From NCBI RefSeq assembly GCF_000499385.1, contig NW_013654364.1, forward strand, positions 7,501 through 27,794: DNA of 20,294 nt. Direction: 5' to 3'. Of this stretch, positions 1-10,506 are shown one piece after another. The DNA is from Eimeria necatrix (lineage: Eukaryota; Apicomplexa; Conoidasida; Eucoccidiorida; Eimeriidae). The position numbers and the translations under genes are program-made. Position 1 is the first letter of the stretch. Each line of letters starts with the position of its first letter. The notes below the pieces were generated by a model. It ran no database searches. It saw only the letters and a list, made by a program, of their open reading frames with translations, and was not told the DNA's origin.

Positions 1-640
1 AATGGAAAATTAAAAAACACATTTTGAAGAATTTGATTAATTTTTTCGAACTTTTATTACATTTTATTGCATTTTATTGCATGTTATTGCATTTTATTTC
101 CTATTCATTTATATTTTGGGGAATTTAATTACATTTGGCGAAGTTTTATTACACTTTGTTACATTTCCTTACAGGTTATTGCGCCATGCTGTGCATGCAT
201 GCGCACTTTATTCTATTTAATTGCATTTCATTAAATTCAATTATATTTTATTTAATTTAATTCATTTTATTGCAAAGACATGCATCTTTTAATGCGTTGG
301 AAGTGTTTGATCAAACTCTGTTTCATTTCATTGAACTTTGCTGCACTTCATTGAATTTCGCTGCACTTTATTGCAAAGACATGAATATTTAATTGCAATT
401 GATTAAATTTATTGAAATTTATTTATTTTCGTTTTATTTAAGTGTCTTTTTCTAATTTTCAAATACATAAATGCAAACTTGAACACAAAAATGGATGAAA
501 AAAACACAAGACAAAGGAATGCCCAGACACGAGAAAGACCCCAAAAGACAAATAAATAAACAAATAAATAAACAAATAAATTAATTGTTTAAATGAATAA
601 ATAAATTAATAATAAAATTGGATTTGTAAAAGACTTTCTT
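1..640. repeat. AT-rich tract with degenerate TTTTATTGCAT units; no gene seen
   Basis: The stretch is strongly AT-rich and differs sharply from the GC-rich CAG DNA beside it. Around 60-400 a short motif close to TTTTATTGCAT or CACTTCATTGAATTT recurs imperfectly, and around 550-610 there is an AAATAAAC/AAATAAAT run. Stops are frequent in every frame and no protein-like segment is visible. It is probably intergenic or intronic. Confidence 0.6.
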
Positions 641-1844
641 GTTCAAGTTTTCCGGGGGCCTCGCAGCTCTTGCAGCAGCCTTGCTGCTGCTGCCTGCACA
701 TGGCCTGCAGCAGAAGTAGCAGCAGCAGGTGCTGCTGCTGCTTTTGCTGCTGCTTTTGCTGCTGCTGCTGCTGCTGTCGCTACGGGATGTCTGGTTTTCA
801 ATGTTGGGGCCATCAGCCAGCAGCAACCCGACCCCGCGTGCTGCCGCTGCTGCTGTTTCTGCTGCTGCTGCTGTTTCTGCTGCTGCTGCTTCTGCTGCTG
901 CTGCTGCTGGTAGGACTCGCTGGACGGCCCCAGCGGCAGCTGCAGAAGGGCTGCAGCGGGGACCAAATGGAAGCATTTTGCTGCTTCATATTTACTTTTT
1001 ATTTATTTAATTATTCATATTCACTTTTTAATTTATATATTCATTATTTATTTTCTCGTCTTCCTCTTCTGCTGTTTCTAAAACCTTGTACGCCGGAAAC
1101 CATTGAACGGGTGCTGCTGCTGCTGCTGTTGCTGCTGCTGTTGCTGCTGCAGAAGGTGCCGCAGGAGCTTCTGCAGCAGCAGCACGCACAACAGTGTCAG
1201 CTGCTACTGCTGCTGCTGCAGAGCAGCAGTAGCAGCACTAGCGGAAGCAGTACGTTTTGCTGCTAGCTGCAGATGCTATTGCAGCAGCAGCACACTGCAG
1301 CAGCAGCAGCAACAGCAGCCTGTGCTGCTGCTGCTGCTCCTGCCATTCCAGCCTAGTTACGGCAGCTGCAGTGTTTGCTGCTCCTAAGGTTTAATAATGA
1401 GTGCCGCAGTAGCGCTTGCTGCTGCAATTGAGTTCTTGCTGCTGCTGCAGCATCCGTGTTGCTGCTGCAGCGGAAGCGAGATTTTCTCTGCTGCTGCTGC
1501 TGCAACATCGATTGCAGCAGAAGCAGCCGCTGCTGCCGCAGCAATTGCAGCTATAGCAGCTGCTGAAACGCTGCAGCTTGTGCCTCTTAACGGTATCAAT
1601 TGGCCGTGCTGCTGCTGTTGAAGCAGCAGCAGCAGCAGCAGCAGCAATACGTTTTGCTGCTAGACTTTCGCTGTTTCGAGCCCTCAGTCTTAAGGAGAGC
1701 CGCACATCGCTATTTCTTTGCTGAGGCAAAATGATAAAACTACAGTTTCTATTTGTCCTGCTGCTGCTGCGCCAACTGCTGCAGCAGCAGCTGCTGCTGC
1801 TGCTGCCGCGCCAATTGCTGCAGCAGCAGCAGCTGCTGCTGCCT
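641..1844. repeat. CAG/CTG-rich DNA left of the CPSF30 gene; no gene supported
   Basis: The sequence consists of short CTG, CAG and GCA runs separated by small unique islands, broken by an AT-rich patch at about 985-1075. Long open frames exist on both strands but arise from the repeat. Two minus-strand islands look slightly protein-like: near 900-945 (LPLGPSSESY before a Gln run) and near 1660-1720, just after a good acceptor-like TTTTGCCTCAG. Either could be a further 3' exon or 3' UTR of the minus-strand CPSF30 gene. I could not find a donor in the right phase, so neither is called. Confidence 0.5.
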
Positions 1845-1982
1845 CTACCAGTGCATTTGACGGTCCCAGTGCTGCTGCTGCTGCTGCTGCTGCTCCGGCT
1901 GCTCCCACATTGTCGCGTGCTGCTGCAGCTCGTTCGGCAGGTCTTGCCAGTCGCGCTGCTGCAGCCACCTGCCCTCCTGAGC

Positions 1983-2019
<37 letters not shown>

Positions 2020-2473
2020 TGCTGCTGCCGGTGCTGCGCAGGCACTTCGTCCTCAAGCTCTCCTTTCGCCTTGAGCTGCTTAAAAAAGGTCTGGTGGTCT
2101 ATGGGGGGCCCGTGGCCCTCCACTACCGTCCCTGAACAGCCACAAACCCTAAACCCTAAACCCTAAACCCTAAACCCTAAACCCTAAACCCTAAACCCTA
2201 ACTTATAAATCCTAAATCCTAAAGCATACAGCCTGCCGGGTACCCAAAGTACCGCCCAAAGCGCTAAAGCTTCGGCCCTAGCACATCCAATCTGCTGCTG
2301 TTGCTGCTGTTACTGTTGCTGCTGCTGCTGCTTCTGTTGCTGTTGCTGCTGCTGCTCGTCCTGCTGCTGCTGCTGCTGCTGCTGGTTCTGCTGCCCACCG
2401 TCCAGTAAAGTCTCTGAAGGCTTCGCGTGCATTTTGGCGCAGAGAAGGGCACCCAGTGAAGGCGGCAGCTCCT

Positions 2474-2512
<39 letters not shown>

Positions 2513-2686
2513 CAGCAGCAGCAACCGGTCGCATGGATTGAGGGTTTCAATGTGCTGCTTTTGCTGCTGCTGCTGCTGCTGCTGCTTGCGGCTGCGTCTG
2601 CAGTGCGCAGGTCCTTCTGTCTCCCTTGCTTTTTATTTAAGCGGCGACGCGCTTCAAGTTTGCCTCTTTGTCTCTTCTCCTGACAA

Positions 2687-2736
<50 letters not shown>

Positions 2737-3613
2737 GTGGCAGCTAGATGCTAGTGGCGCTGGGCGAATGCTATTTCGGCTTTTTCTGTTCCTTTTGCTG
2801 CTGCTTGCCCTCACCCCTTCCGCAGCACTCCTAGCTAGCTAGTTCTCTGCCCTGGCTAGCTAGCTAGCCCCTCAGTCCCCAGCTAGCTAGCTAGCTAGCT
2901 AGCTAGCTAGCTAGCTAGCTAGCTGACCCTCTCCTCTGGCTAGCTGGCTAGCCCCTGAAACTCCGGCTAGCTAGCCAGGACCTCTTCCCTGGCTAGCTAA
3001 CTGGCCTCTCAACACCCCGACTAGCTAGCTAGACCCTTTCTTCTATCTAGCTAGCCAGCTAGCTGGCTAGCAAGATAGCCAGCTAGCTGGCTGGCTAGCT
3101 AGCTAGCTAGCTAGCTAGGCAGCAGTTATTTCTAGAGACAAGTCCCATTTCAGTGTTTCGCGACCCCCCTCAAGCCACCCCTCTCTTGCCCAGCTAGCTA
3201 GCTATCCCCATGCTTCTCCAGCCAGCTGGCTAGCTAGCCAGCGAGCTATCCAGCTAGCCACCTAGCTAGCCACCCAGCGGGCTAGCTAGCTGGGCAGCTA
3301 GCTAGCTGGCAGGCCAGCTAGCGAGCCAGCTAGCCGCCCAGCTGGCCACTTAGCTAGCCACCCAGCTACCCAGCAAGCCGCCTAGCTAGCTCGCCAGCTA
3401 GCCAGCGAGCCAGCTAGCCAACCAGCTAGCTAGCCAGCTAGCTAGCTAGCTAGCGAGAGCCTCACGGTGCCGTCTCTGCTTTTCTTGAGGGGCAAGTCCC
3501 CGTTCCAGGGATTTGTGACTCGGCCCATGTCTTCGAAGTCCGCTCTGCATTGCTTCAGCCACAAGACCCGGAAGTTGGGGCCCAGCTTCAGCTGCACCGA
3601 GCCCCACAGCCCT

Positions 3614-3655
<42 letters not shown>

Positions 3656-3734
3656 GCGGCGGGGCGATGCACGCAGCAGCCAGAAGGCGCGAAGCCCAGC
3701 TGCAGGAGCCCGAGAGACGCAAAAATAGGCAGAG

Positions 3735-3788
<54 letters not shown>

Positions 3789-3976
3789 CATTAGCAGCAG
3801 CAGCAGCATTAGCAGCAGCATTAGCATTAGCAGCAGCATTAGCATTAGCATTAGCAGCAGCAGCACCGCAACAGCAGCACAGCAGCAGCAGCAGCAGCAG
3901 CACCGCAGCAGCAGCAGCAGCAGCAGCACCGCAGCAGCAGCAGCAGCAGCAGCACCGCAGCAGCAGCAGCAGCACC

Positions 3977-4008
<32 letters not shown>

Positions 4009-4288
4009 CTTGCCGGGGTAGAGGTGAGGCAGGGGGGGCGTCATCATGCGCGCGAATCCCTGGAAGCCGCCGCTCTCGTTCGCAGAGAACAGCAGCAGCA
4101 CATGATCAGCAGCAAAGAAAGCTGCTGCCAGCTTTTTGGTGTTGCTGCGGCTGGTGGCCCAGGCGCCGCGGTGGACGGAGAGGCAGACGTTGGCCATTTT
4201 GCTGCTCTTCAAGATGAAGAACCTTTTGCTGCTGCTGGCAGCAGCAGGAACTCCCCACGCGTCCACCAGCAGCGGCACGTACACGCCT

Positions 4289-4327
<39 letters not shown>

Positions 4328-4460
4328 AGGCCTGCGGCGGCCGCGGGCGTCAAGGCCGAGGAGCCCACGCCCGCAGCAGCAGCAGCAGCAGCGCTCGACG
4401 AGTGGCTGCTGCTGCTGCTGCTCTCTCCACACTCCGAGCTCCGCGGGGAACCCTGCACCC

Positions 4461-4496
<36 letters not shown>

Positions 4497-4584
4497 CCTT
4501 CTGCTGCAGCTGACGCACTTGCTGCGCCACACGGTCCAACGCCGCCTGAGTCACCGGGTCCACCGTCGCAGGAAACACATCCTG

Positions 4585-4631
<47 letters not shown>

Positions 4632-5196
4632 GCAGCACAAGCAGCAGCAAGTGGCCTCTCACGTACTCGAAAGCACATCTACACGCCCTGGACTCAAACC
4701 AAACGTTCACACCCCAAACCCTAAACTCCAACCCTAAACCCTAAACCCTAAACCCTAAACCCTAAACCCTCAAGAGCCCGGCCGCCAGCGCCCAGCAAGT
4801 GAACCCCAATCCTGCTGCCGCCAGACGCGAAGGCCCCCTCCCAGCCCCAAACCCCAACCCCAACCCCCAAACCCTAAACCCTAAACCCTAAACCCTAAAC
4901 CCTAAACCCTAAACCCTTGGCACCTTGAAGTTGGCCACAACAGCCTCGAGAAACCAGTTGGGAGCCACCGGAGGCATCAAAGATCTGTTTAGCTGCGTGT
5001 GTCTCTTTCTGCAGCGGGGCCCTTGTTTGCAGTAGCCGAAGAAGTAGTGGAGACACTCTTGCTGCTGCTGCTGCTGCTGCTGCTGCGTGTAGTTGCTGCT
5101 CCCGCTGCTGCACAGCAGCCGACACGCGTCCGACCCTATCAGGCTCTCCACCGTCTCGTTTTGCTGCTCGTGTCGGTACACGCAGCAGCCCCTAAT

Positions 5197-5228
<32 letters not shown>

Positions 5229-5257
5229 AGGCTTCTCGCATCAAGCACACACGCCTT

Positions 5258-5291
<34 letters not shown>

Positions 5292-5982
5292 CAGCAGCAG
5301 CACAGCAGCAGCAGCACCGCAGCAGCAGCAGCACCGCAGCAGCAGCAGCAGCACCGCAGCAGCAGCAGCAGCAGCACCGCAGCAGCAGCAGCAGCAGCAC
5401 CGCAGCAGCAGCAGCAGCAGCACAGCAGCAGCAGCAGCACAGCAGCAGCAGCCGCAGCAGCACCGCAGCAGCACCGCAGCAGCAGCAGCAGCAGCACCGC
5501 AGCAGCAGCAGCACCGCAGCAGCAGCAGCAGCACCGCAGCAGCAGCAGCAGCAGCAGCAGCACCTGGCTGCGTCGAGGCAGGCGCCGTCGAGCCTGCACT
5601 TGGGCATGCGGAGGTAAATGACTCTGTGGAGGAAATCGCATGCAGCCCCACGCATGCATGCGCCTCTCCACCAGTGGCGGCAGACAACGCTGTGTCTGCC
5701 TCTTGCTGCAGCAGCAACAGAGTCGGAGCCGAGGACTCCCTGCTGCAGCAGCAGCTGCTGCTGCTCCTGCTGCTGCTGCTGCAGCAGCGGCTCGAAAAAA
5801 AACTGCGTCCGCAGGTACCGCGGCGCCGCCGAAGCTGCTGCTGCTGCTGCCGCCCACGCGCCGCTGCTGCTGCTGCTGCTGCTGCTGCGCACCGCTGCTG
5901 CTGCTGCTGCTGCAGGGCTCGGCGGCAGCGAAAACGAAGAGTGCGGAAACCCCTCCCGGGACGGGAGCGACCCTGCATGCAT
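1845..5982 (-). CDS. CPSF4: Cleavage and polyadenylation factor CPSF30 with C-terminal YTH m6A-reader domain, six exons
   Basis: RNA-binding subunit of the nuclear pre-mRNA 3'-end processing complex. Exons on the minus strand are 5982-5564, 5191-4924, 4581-4014, 3611-3466, 2471-2399 and 2131-1845. All phases close, giving about 586 residues. Seen: CCCH finger CRHWWRGAC..CDFLH (101-119); a divergent finger completed by CCVYRH (129-147), whose cysteine spacing is unusual; finger CLHYFFGYC..CRKRH (186-204); a poly-Gln/Ser linker; a YTH domain from KRFFILKSSK (348) through WATSRSN, FQGFAR, NFRVLWLKQC and NPWN to SRDGT/ELPPSLG (about 475). Likely m6A-cage residues are W370, W421 and L428. Known: plants and Toxoplasma/Plasmodium fuse YTH to CPSF30, whereas human CPSF4 lacks it. 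ATG 5982 is the only in-frame ATG after the last stop, but a sense-CTG run just upstream could end another intron, so a further 5' exon is possible. The last exon is joined by phase only and is the weakest part. Confidence 0.88.
2144..2201. repeat. Telomere-like (CCCTAAA)n array in CPSF30 intron 5
   Basis: Perfect heptamers decay into CTAAATC variants. In the sense of the gene (minus) they read TTTAGGG and end a few bases before the acceptor CTGTTCAG|GGACGG at 2132. Confidence 0.95.
2829..3455. repeat. Degenerate CTAG/AGCT tetranucleotide tract in CPSF30 intron 4
   Basis: About 600 bases are dominated by overlapping AGCT and CTAG steps, with pure runs at 2880-2924, 3095-3117 and 3420-3454 and interruptions such as GGCTAGCC and CCAGC. 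The unit is self-complementary, so both strands read the same. It starts about ten bases after the intron 4 donor (ACC|GTGAGG at 3465 on the minus strand) and fills most of the 994-base intron, which ends at CTGCAG|GAGCTG (2472). No protein signal was found in it. Confidence 0.9.
3612..4013 (-). other. CPSF30 intron 3, probable GC-AG intron inside the YTH domain
   Basis: The minus-strand sense is CTG repeat with a short unique island at 3657-3740. No GT lies at the domain break, but CCCG|GCAAGC matches a GC-type donor, and the acceptor is CTGCAG|GGCTGTGG. Splicing (402 bases, phase 1 on both sides) joins MTPPLPHLYP to GLWGSVQLKLG and gives a YTH loop of ordinary length with the second cage Trp. 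The alternative is an in-frame low-complexity insertion of 134 residues. Confidence 0.55.
4715..4917. repeat. Two telomere-like (CCCTAAA)n arrays in CPSF30 intron 2
   Basis: Arrays at 4715-4770 and 4869-4917 flank about 100 bases of unique C-rich DNA. The second abuts the 5' splice site: in the gene sense the exon ends AACTTCAAG, and the donor GTGCCAA runs straight into GGGTTTAGGG. Confidence 0.95.
5192..5563 (-). other. CPSF30 intron 1, (CTG)n-filled, splits the second CCCH finger
   Basis: On the minus strand the donor reads GCCAG|GTGCTG and the acceptor ATTAG|GGGCTG. The 372 bases between are almost pure CTG broken by CGG. Removing them joins CRLDGACLDAA to R-GCCVYRH and restores a finger-like unit. 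The length is a multiple of three and there is no stop, so the unspliced reading is also open, giving poly-Cys, poly-Ala or poly-Leu. Confidence 0.65.
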
Positions 5983-6156
5983 TGCTGCAGCACACTGCAG
6001 CAGCAGCAGCAGCAGCACCAGCAGCTGCTGCTGCTGACGCCGCCGCTCCTGCTGCTCAGGCCTGTGCCCCACGTGCAGGTGCTGCTGCTGACGTGCTGCT
6101 GCTGCTGCGAAACGCTGCGCACCTGCCAGACAACGCTGCTGCAGGGCTCCCACTCG

Positions 6157-6196
<40 letters not shown>

Positions 6197-6797
6197 CGTG
6201 TCGGCGCTGCTGCTGCAGCCTCTGCCGCTGCGGCAGACGCTGCTGCAGCGCTTGTCTCACTGCTGCTGCTGTTCCTCCCGCGCGCTGCTGCTGCTGCTCC
6301 TGCTGACGTTTCCCCTCTTGCTGCAGCTGCTGCGGCGCGTGTGAATACTGCTGCTGCTGCCGCCGCTGCTGCTTCTGCTGCTGCTGCTGCTGCTGCCGTT
6401 GTTGGAGCCTCGACTGCTCTTGCAGCAGCTGCTGCTGCTGCTACAGCCTTGCTGCTCCCGCGGGAGGTGCGGTTTCGTCAGTGCTGCTGCGGTCGACTCT
6501 GCTGCTGCAGGTTCTGCTGCAGCAGCTCCTTCCTCTGCTGCAGCAGCAACAATGCTCTTGCTGCTAATCAAATCCTACTTTGTTTTATAATTGCAAATCA
6601 ATATGTTATAAACCCTCATGGAGACAACGGGGCCCGTGGGGCTTTGATTCCTGCTGCATGCGTGAGACCCAAGCCTTAAACCCTCAACCCTAAACCCTAA
6701 ACCCTAAACCCTAAACCCTAGACCTCACGGCGTGAAATTGTTACTTCCGTGTCTTTGCAGGCCTCTGTGTTCTAATTTATCACGCCAATTGGCTGTG
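5983..6797. other. Head-to-head intergenic region between CPSF30 (minus) and ATP12 (plus)
   Basis: It is CTG/CAG-rich, with a unique AT-richer stretch at about 6560-6660 and a telomere-like CCCTAAA array at 6677-6721. The two start codons point away from each other, so any promoters must lie here or inside upstream exons. A good acceptor-like sequence, CTTCCGTGTCTTTGCAG (ends 6760), precedes the ATP12 ATG. Sense-CTG ending CTGCAG precedes the CPSF30 ATG. Both suggest introns in the 5' parts of these transcripts. Open frames here are repeat artefacts, and several start at GTG or TTG only. Confidence 0.6.
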
Positions 6798-7141
6798 ATG
6801 ACTAGCCTTTTTGCGGCAGCAGCAGCAGCTGCTGCTGCTGCAACGACTAGTTCTGCTGCTGCTGCTGCTGCACGCTCAGGCGCAGCAGCAGGAGGAGCTC
6901 TTGCTGTGCGCGCCTACCGCTGTGTAGGTTGCAGCATTAGAAGGTTTTCCGCTGCTGCTGCTGCTGCAGCAGTAGCAGCTCCGGCAGCAGCTGCTGCAGC
7001 AACGGGAAGTGCAGCAGCAGCAACGCATGCTGCTGCTGCAGCACTAATTGCGAAGAAGTGCCGCATCAGCATCAATGCCTTATCAGAGGCCGATCTCAGC
7101 CGTAAGGCAGAAGCTGCCGCTGCAGCGCAAGCTGCGTTCCT

Positions 7142-7192
<51 letters not shown>

Positions 7193-8194
7193 GTTCAGCG
7201 TGTCCATTGGGAGCACCCCCGTAAAGACAACGGAGGGGGTGGAACTGCTGCTGCCTTCTCGTGCTGCTGCTGTTGCTGTTGCTGCAGAAGCGCTGCGTGT
7301 GCAGCGGTACGTGCAGCAGCAGCAGGAGCTGCTGCTGCAGCAGCAGCAGCAGCTGCAGGAGAAGCAGCAGCAGCAAGGTCGGCAGCTGCCGCTGCACCTC
7401 CTGAGGCGTCCTTTGACAGGGCTGCTCGCCTTCGCCCAGGACGTGTCCTTTCAGCAGCAGCAGCAGAAGCAGCAGCAGCAGAAGCAGCAGCAGCAAGGGC
7501 AGCAGCAGCAAGCACTGCAGCAGCAAATCGTAGAAGAACTGCTGACGTTCGTAGAAACTGACACAGCGCTCTGCCGCGAGGCTTCTGCGCGGCCTGAGGC
7601 CCTGCTGCAGCAGGACACAGCAGCAGCAGCAGCAGCAGCTGCTGCTGCTGCTGCTGAAGAGGGCAGCAGCAGCAGCACGCCGGCCTTGCTGCAGCAGCAG
7701 TGCCGCAGCTGGGAACTCCGTGCTGCAGTGCTGCTGCAGGAGCAGCTGCTGCTGCCTCCAATTGTTGCTGCTTTCAGCAGCAGACACAAAGTGCTGCTGC
7801 GGAGCAGCGAGGGTATACAGGCAGCAACGCAAACCCCCGAGACCTTGCAGGTGAGGGTTTAGGGTTTAGGGTTTAGGGTTTAGGGTTTAGGGTCTACGGC
7901 TGAGGGTTTAGCAGCTAAGCGCTGGGGCAAGGGCTGCGGCAGTGTCAAACTAAGGACCTCCAGACTAGGGTTTGCTCGCGGCGGTGAGGGTTTAGGGTTT
8001 AGGGTTTAGGGTTTATGTTTGGCCAGGCGCGCCGAACCCTCTGTTGTGGGGGGTTTGCAAACCCTAAACCCTAAACCCTAAACCCTAAGCCCTCGCTCGC
8101 GAGCGATTGATCTTCAGTATCACAGCAGCAGGCAGGGAGCGGCTGCGTTTGTTGCTTTTCACGGTCTTAAATCAGCCGTTGCTGCTGCTGCTGT

Positions 8195-8248
<54 letters not shown>

Positions 8249-8379
8249 AGCGTTTGCGGGCGTATCTGAAGCAGCTGACGCCGCTGCAGCTGGTGGCGCT
8301 GCAGGCTGCTGCAGGGCAGCTGCGTTCTGTCATCATTGCTGATGAGTTGCTGTTTGGCTCCGCGCTGCAGCAGCAGCCA

Positions 8380-8423
<44 letters not shown>

Positions 8424-8529
8424 GCCTGCTGCGGGAGGGAGCGCGGGCCAGAGTGCTGCGAGTGCTGCAGCAGGCTGCCCTCCTCGGGCAGCAGCAGCAG
8501 CTGGAGAAGGTGCTGCTGACGCTGCGACT

Positions 8530-8565
<36 letters not shown>

Positions 8566-8721
8566 TCAGCAGCAACAGTAAGGAGGGCCTGGGAAGCTAG
8601 CAGCATTGAGACGCAGCAGCAGCAGCAGCACTGCGGCACTGTCTGCGGCGCCCACGACACAGCAGAAGCAGAAGCGCTGCTGTGGCTCAGTGCAGCAAGA
8701 GCTGCTGTTTCTCTCTTTTGA
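6798..8721 (+). CDS. ATP12: Mitochondrial F1-ATPase assembly chaperone ATP12 (ATPAF2), two exons
   Basis: Matrix chaperone that binds the F1 alpha subunit during ATP synthase assembly. Exons are 6798-7850 and 8251-8721, joined in phase 0 (TTGCAG|GTGAGG and CTGCTGCAG|CGTTTG), giving about 507 residues. Seen: an Ala-rich N-terminus with basic residues and RRFS near residue 54, typical of a mitochondrial presequence; the ATP12 signature from residue 132 (MFSVSIGSTPVKTTEG, then LLLPSRAAAVAVAAEA); EELLTFVETDTALCRE (ETD at 253-255); then across the splice ETLQ/RLRAYLKQLTPLQLVALQ; and the C-terminal CGAHD (483-487) followed by a helix. Gln, Ser and Ala runs interrupt the fold. About 75 low-complexity residues between IIADELLFG and RRAWEASS are too many for the family and partly sense-CTG, so a second intron may hide there. 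An acceptor-like CTTTGCAG ending at 6760, with an open frame through RPLCSNLSRQLAV into ATG 6798, leaves the true start open. Confidence 0.88.
7855..8093. repeat. Telomere-like arrays inside the ATP12 intron
   Basis: TTTAGGG arrays at 7855-7892 and 7987-8015 and a CCCTAAA array at 8059-8093 lie in one 400-base intron, in opposite orientations. The first begins four bases after the donor GT. A (CTG)n run at 8179-8247 fills the 3' end of the intron up to the acceptor. Confidence 0.95.
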
Positions 8722-8722
8722 T

Positions 8723-8758
<36 letters not shown>

Positions 8759-9543
8759 GGAGGTTTGCTGCTGCTGCTGCTGCTGTGGCAGTTTGCTGTT
8801 GTTGCTGTTGACTGCTGCTGCTGCTGTAGTGTGGTGCAATAATTGTTCCCATGCCGCGCGCGCGCTGCAGCAGCCACGGCTGCGGCGGCGGCAGCAGCAG
8901 CAGCAGCAGCAGCAGCTGCTGCTGCTGCTGCTGCCAAAGCGATACTAGATTGGCGGACGCAGCAGCAGCAGCAGCCCTCAGCTGCTGCTGCAGTATTCCT
9001 AGCAGCGCAGCGCACGCTGGAATGGCGTGCAGCAGTCGCAGCGAAACAGTTCTTAACTCTTGTTTAGGGTTTAGGGTTTAGGGTTTGGGAGATGGAGTCT
9101 GGGGTCTTTAGGGTTGCTGGGTGTCTTGGACTCTCTGCGCTTCTCAGAAACGGGGCCAGCGTTTCACTAGCGAGGGTTTAGTGTTTAGGGTTTAGGGTTT
9201 AGGGTTTAGGGCTTGAGGAAAGCCAGGGACCACCGGGGCTGCATGCGCAGCAGCAGCAGCAGCAAGAGCAGCAGCGGGAAGGAAAGAGCAGCAAACTGTG
9301 ACTGCTACTCTTCTTCCAAAATAAAATTGAGTCTTTATCGGCAGGTGTGCAGCAGCAGCAGCAACGGCGACACGAACAGCAGCAGCAGCAGCGGCAGCAG
9401 CTGCTGCAACAAGAGTTGCTGCGGCGGCAGCAGCCGCGGCAGTTGCTACGGCTGCACCTTGAGAGGCTCCAGCAGCAGCAGCAGCAGCAGCAGCACAAGT
9501 TGCACCTGAGGACACGCGACGAGGCAGCAAGTGCAGCAACACA
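8722..9543. other. Intergenic DNA between ATP12 and the metaxin-like gene
   Basis: It contains CTG and CAG runs, a unique stretch with frame-open segments at about 8930-9065 (AILDWRTQ and TLEWRAAVAAKQ, not recognised), and TTTAGGG arrays at 9062-9087 and 9174-9212. In the frame of the next gene a TGA at 9460-9462 precedes its first ATG. Nothing here can be assigned to a gene. Confidence 0.5.
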
Positions 9544-9544
9544 A

Positions 9545-9587
<43 letters not shown>

Positions 9588-9687
9588 TTGCCTCCAGCCG
9601 CCCCTGCTGACGGTGCACTACTTTCCCTGTGGGGCCCCCCCGTCTTCTCGCAAGCCAGGAGGCCACAGACGCAGCAGCAGCAGCGCG

Positions 9688-9725
<38 letters not shown>

Positions 9726-9909
9726 GGTGATCCTGGACCCTGTGCTGCTGGCCATTCGGGTCTATGCTGCTATCAGTGGGCAGCAGCTGCTGCTGCAGCA
9801 GGAGCTCTGCAGCAGCGCGGGGCAGCAGCTGCCTGCTGCTGTGTTCAACGGCGGCGTTGCGTCGCGGGAGGAGCTGCTGCTGCTGCTGCAGCTGCGGCGG
9901 CCGCTGCTG

Positions 9910-9955
<46 letters not shown>

Positions 9956-10458
9956 CGGCTCCGCGCAGCCACCAGCAGCAATGCATAGAAGACCTGATAG
10001 CAGCAGCAGCGTGGGGCCCCTTGTCTCGTGCTGCTGCGTTTCTGCTGTACGTACACCCCAGCAGCTACAGCAATTATACTTTTCCTTGCCTGACTTCTGG
10101 GGGGGCCCCCTGGCTTGCTGCTGCGCTGCATGCGCGGCAGCAGCAGCAGCAGCAGCAGCAGCAGCTGGGGCAGCTGCAGCTGCGGGACGCGCTGCAGCAG
10201 CTCGTGGACGGGATACAGACCGTCAAGGCCCTGAGCGGCATAGAAGCCTTCCCAGCAGCAGCAGCAGCAGGTGCAGCAGCAGCAGCAGCAGGTGCAGCAG
10301 CAGCAGCAAGTGCAGCAGCAGGCTTCAGCTGCTGCAGCAAAGGCCGCCACTTGCTGCTGCAGGACAATGACATATCCTTTGCTGACGTTCTGGTGTATGC
10401 ACACCTCGCAGTGCTGCTGCAGCTGCCAAAGGGAGCTGCCCCCTGGAGGCGCAGCAAG

Positions 10459-10506
<48 letters not shown>

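Noticed and set aside
581..2135. Many overlapping 60-220 residue open frames on both strands made of Ala, Ser, Leu, Gln and Cys runs
   Set aside because: (CAG)n and (CTG)n have no stop codon in any frame, so long frames appear without coding. Outside the last CPSF30 exon no family motif or paired splice sites were found.
3550..4737. 395-residue plus-strand frame across the CPSF30 YTH region
   Set aside because: It is the antisense shadow of the YTH exons; the minus strand has the recognisable domain.
4909..6153. One continuous 414-residue CPSF30 frame starting at 6153
   Set aside because: The start codon at 6153 is GTG; the only in-frame ATG is at 5982. The middle reads poly-Cys, poly-Ala and poly-Leu and breaks a zinc finger that splicing restores.
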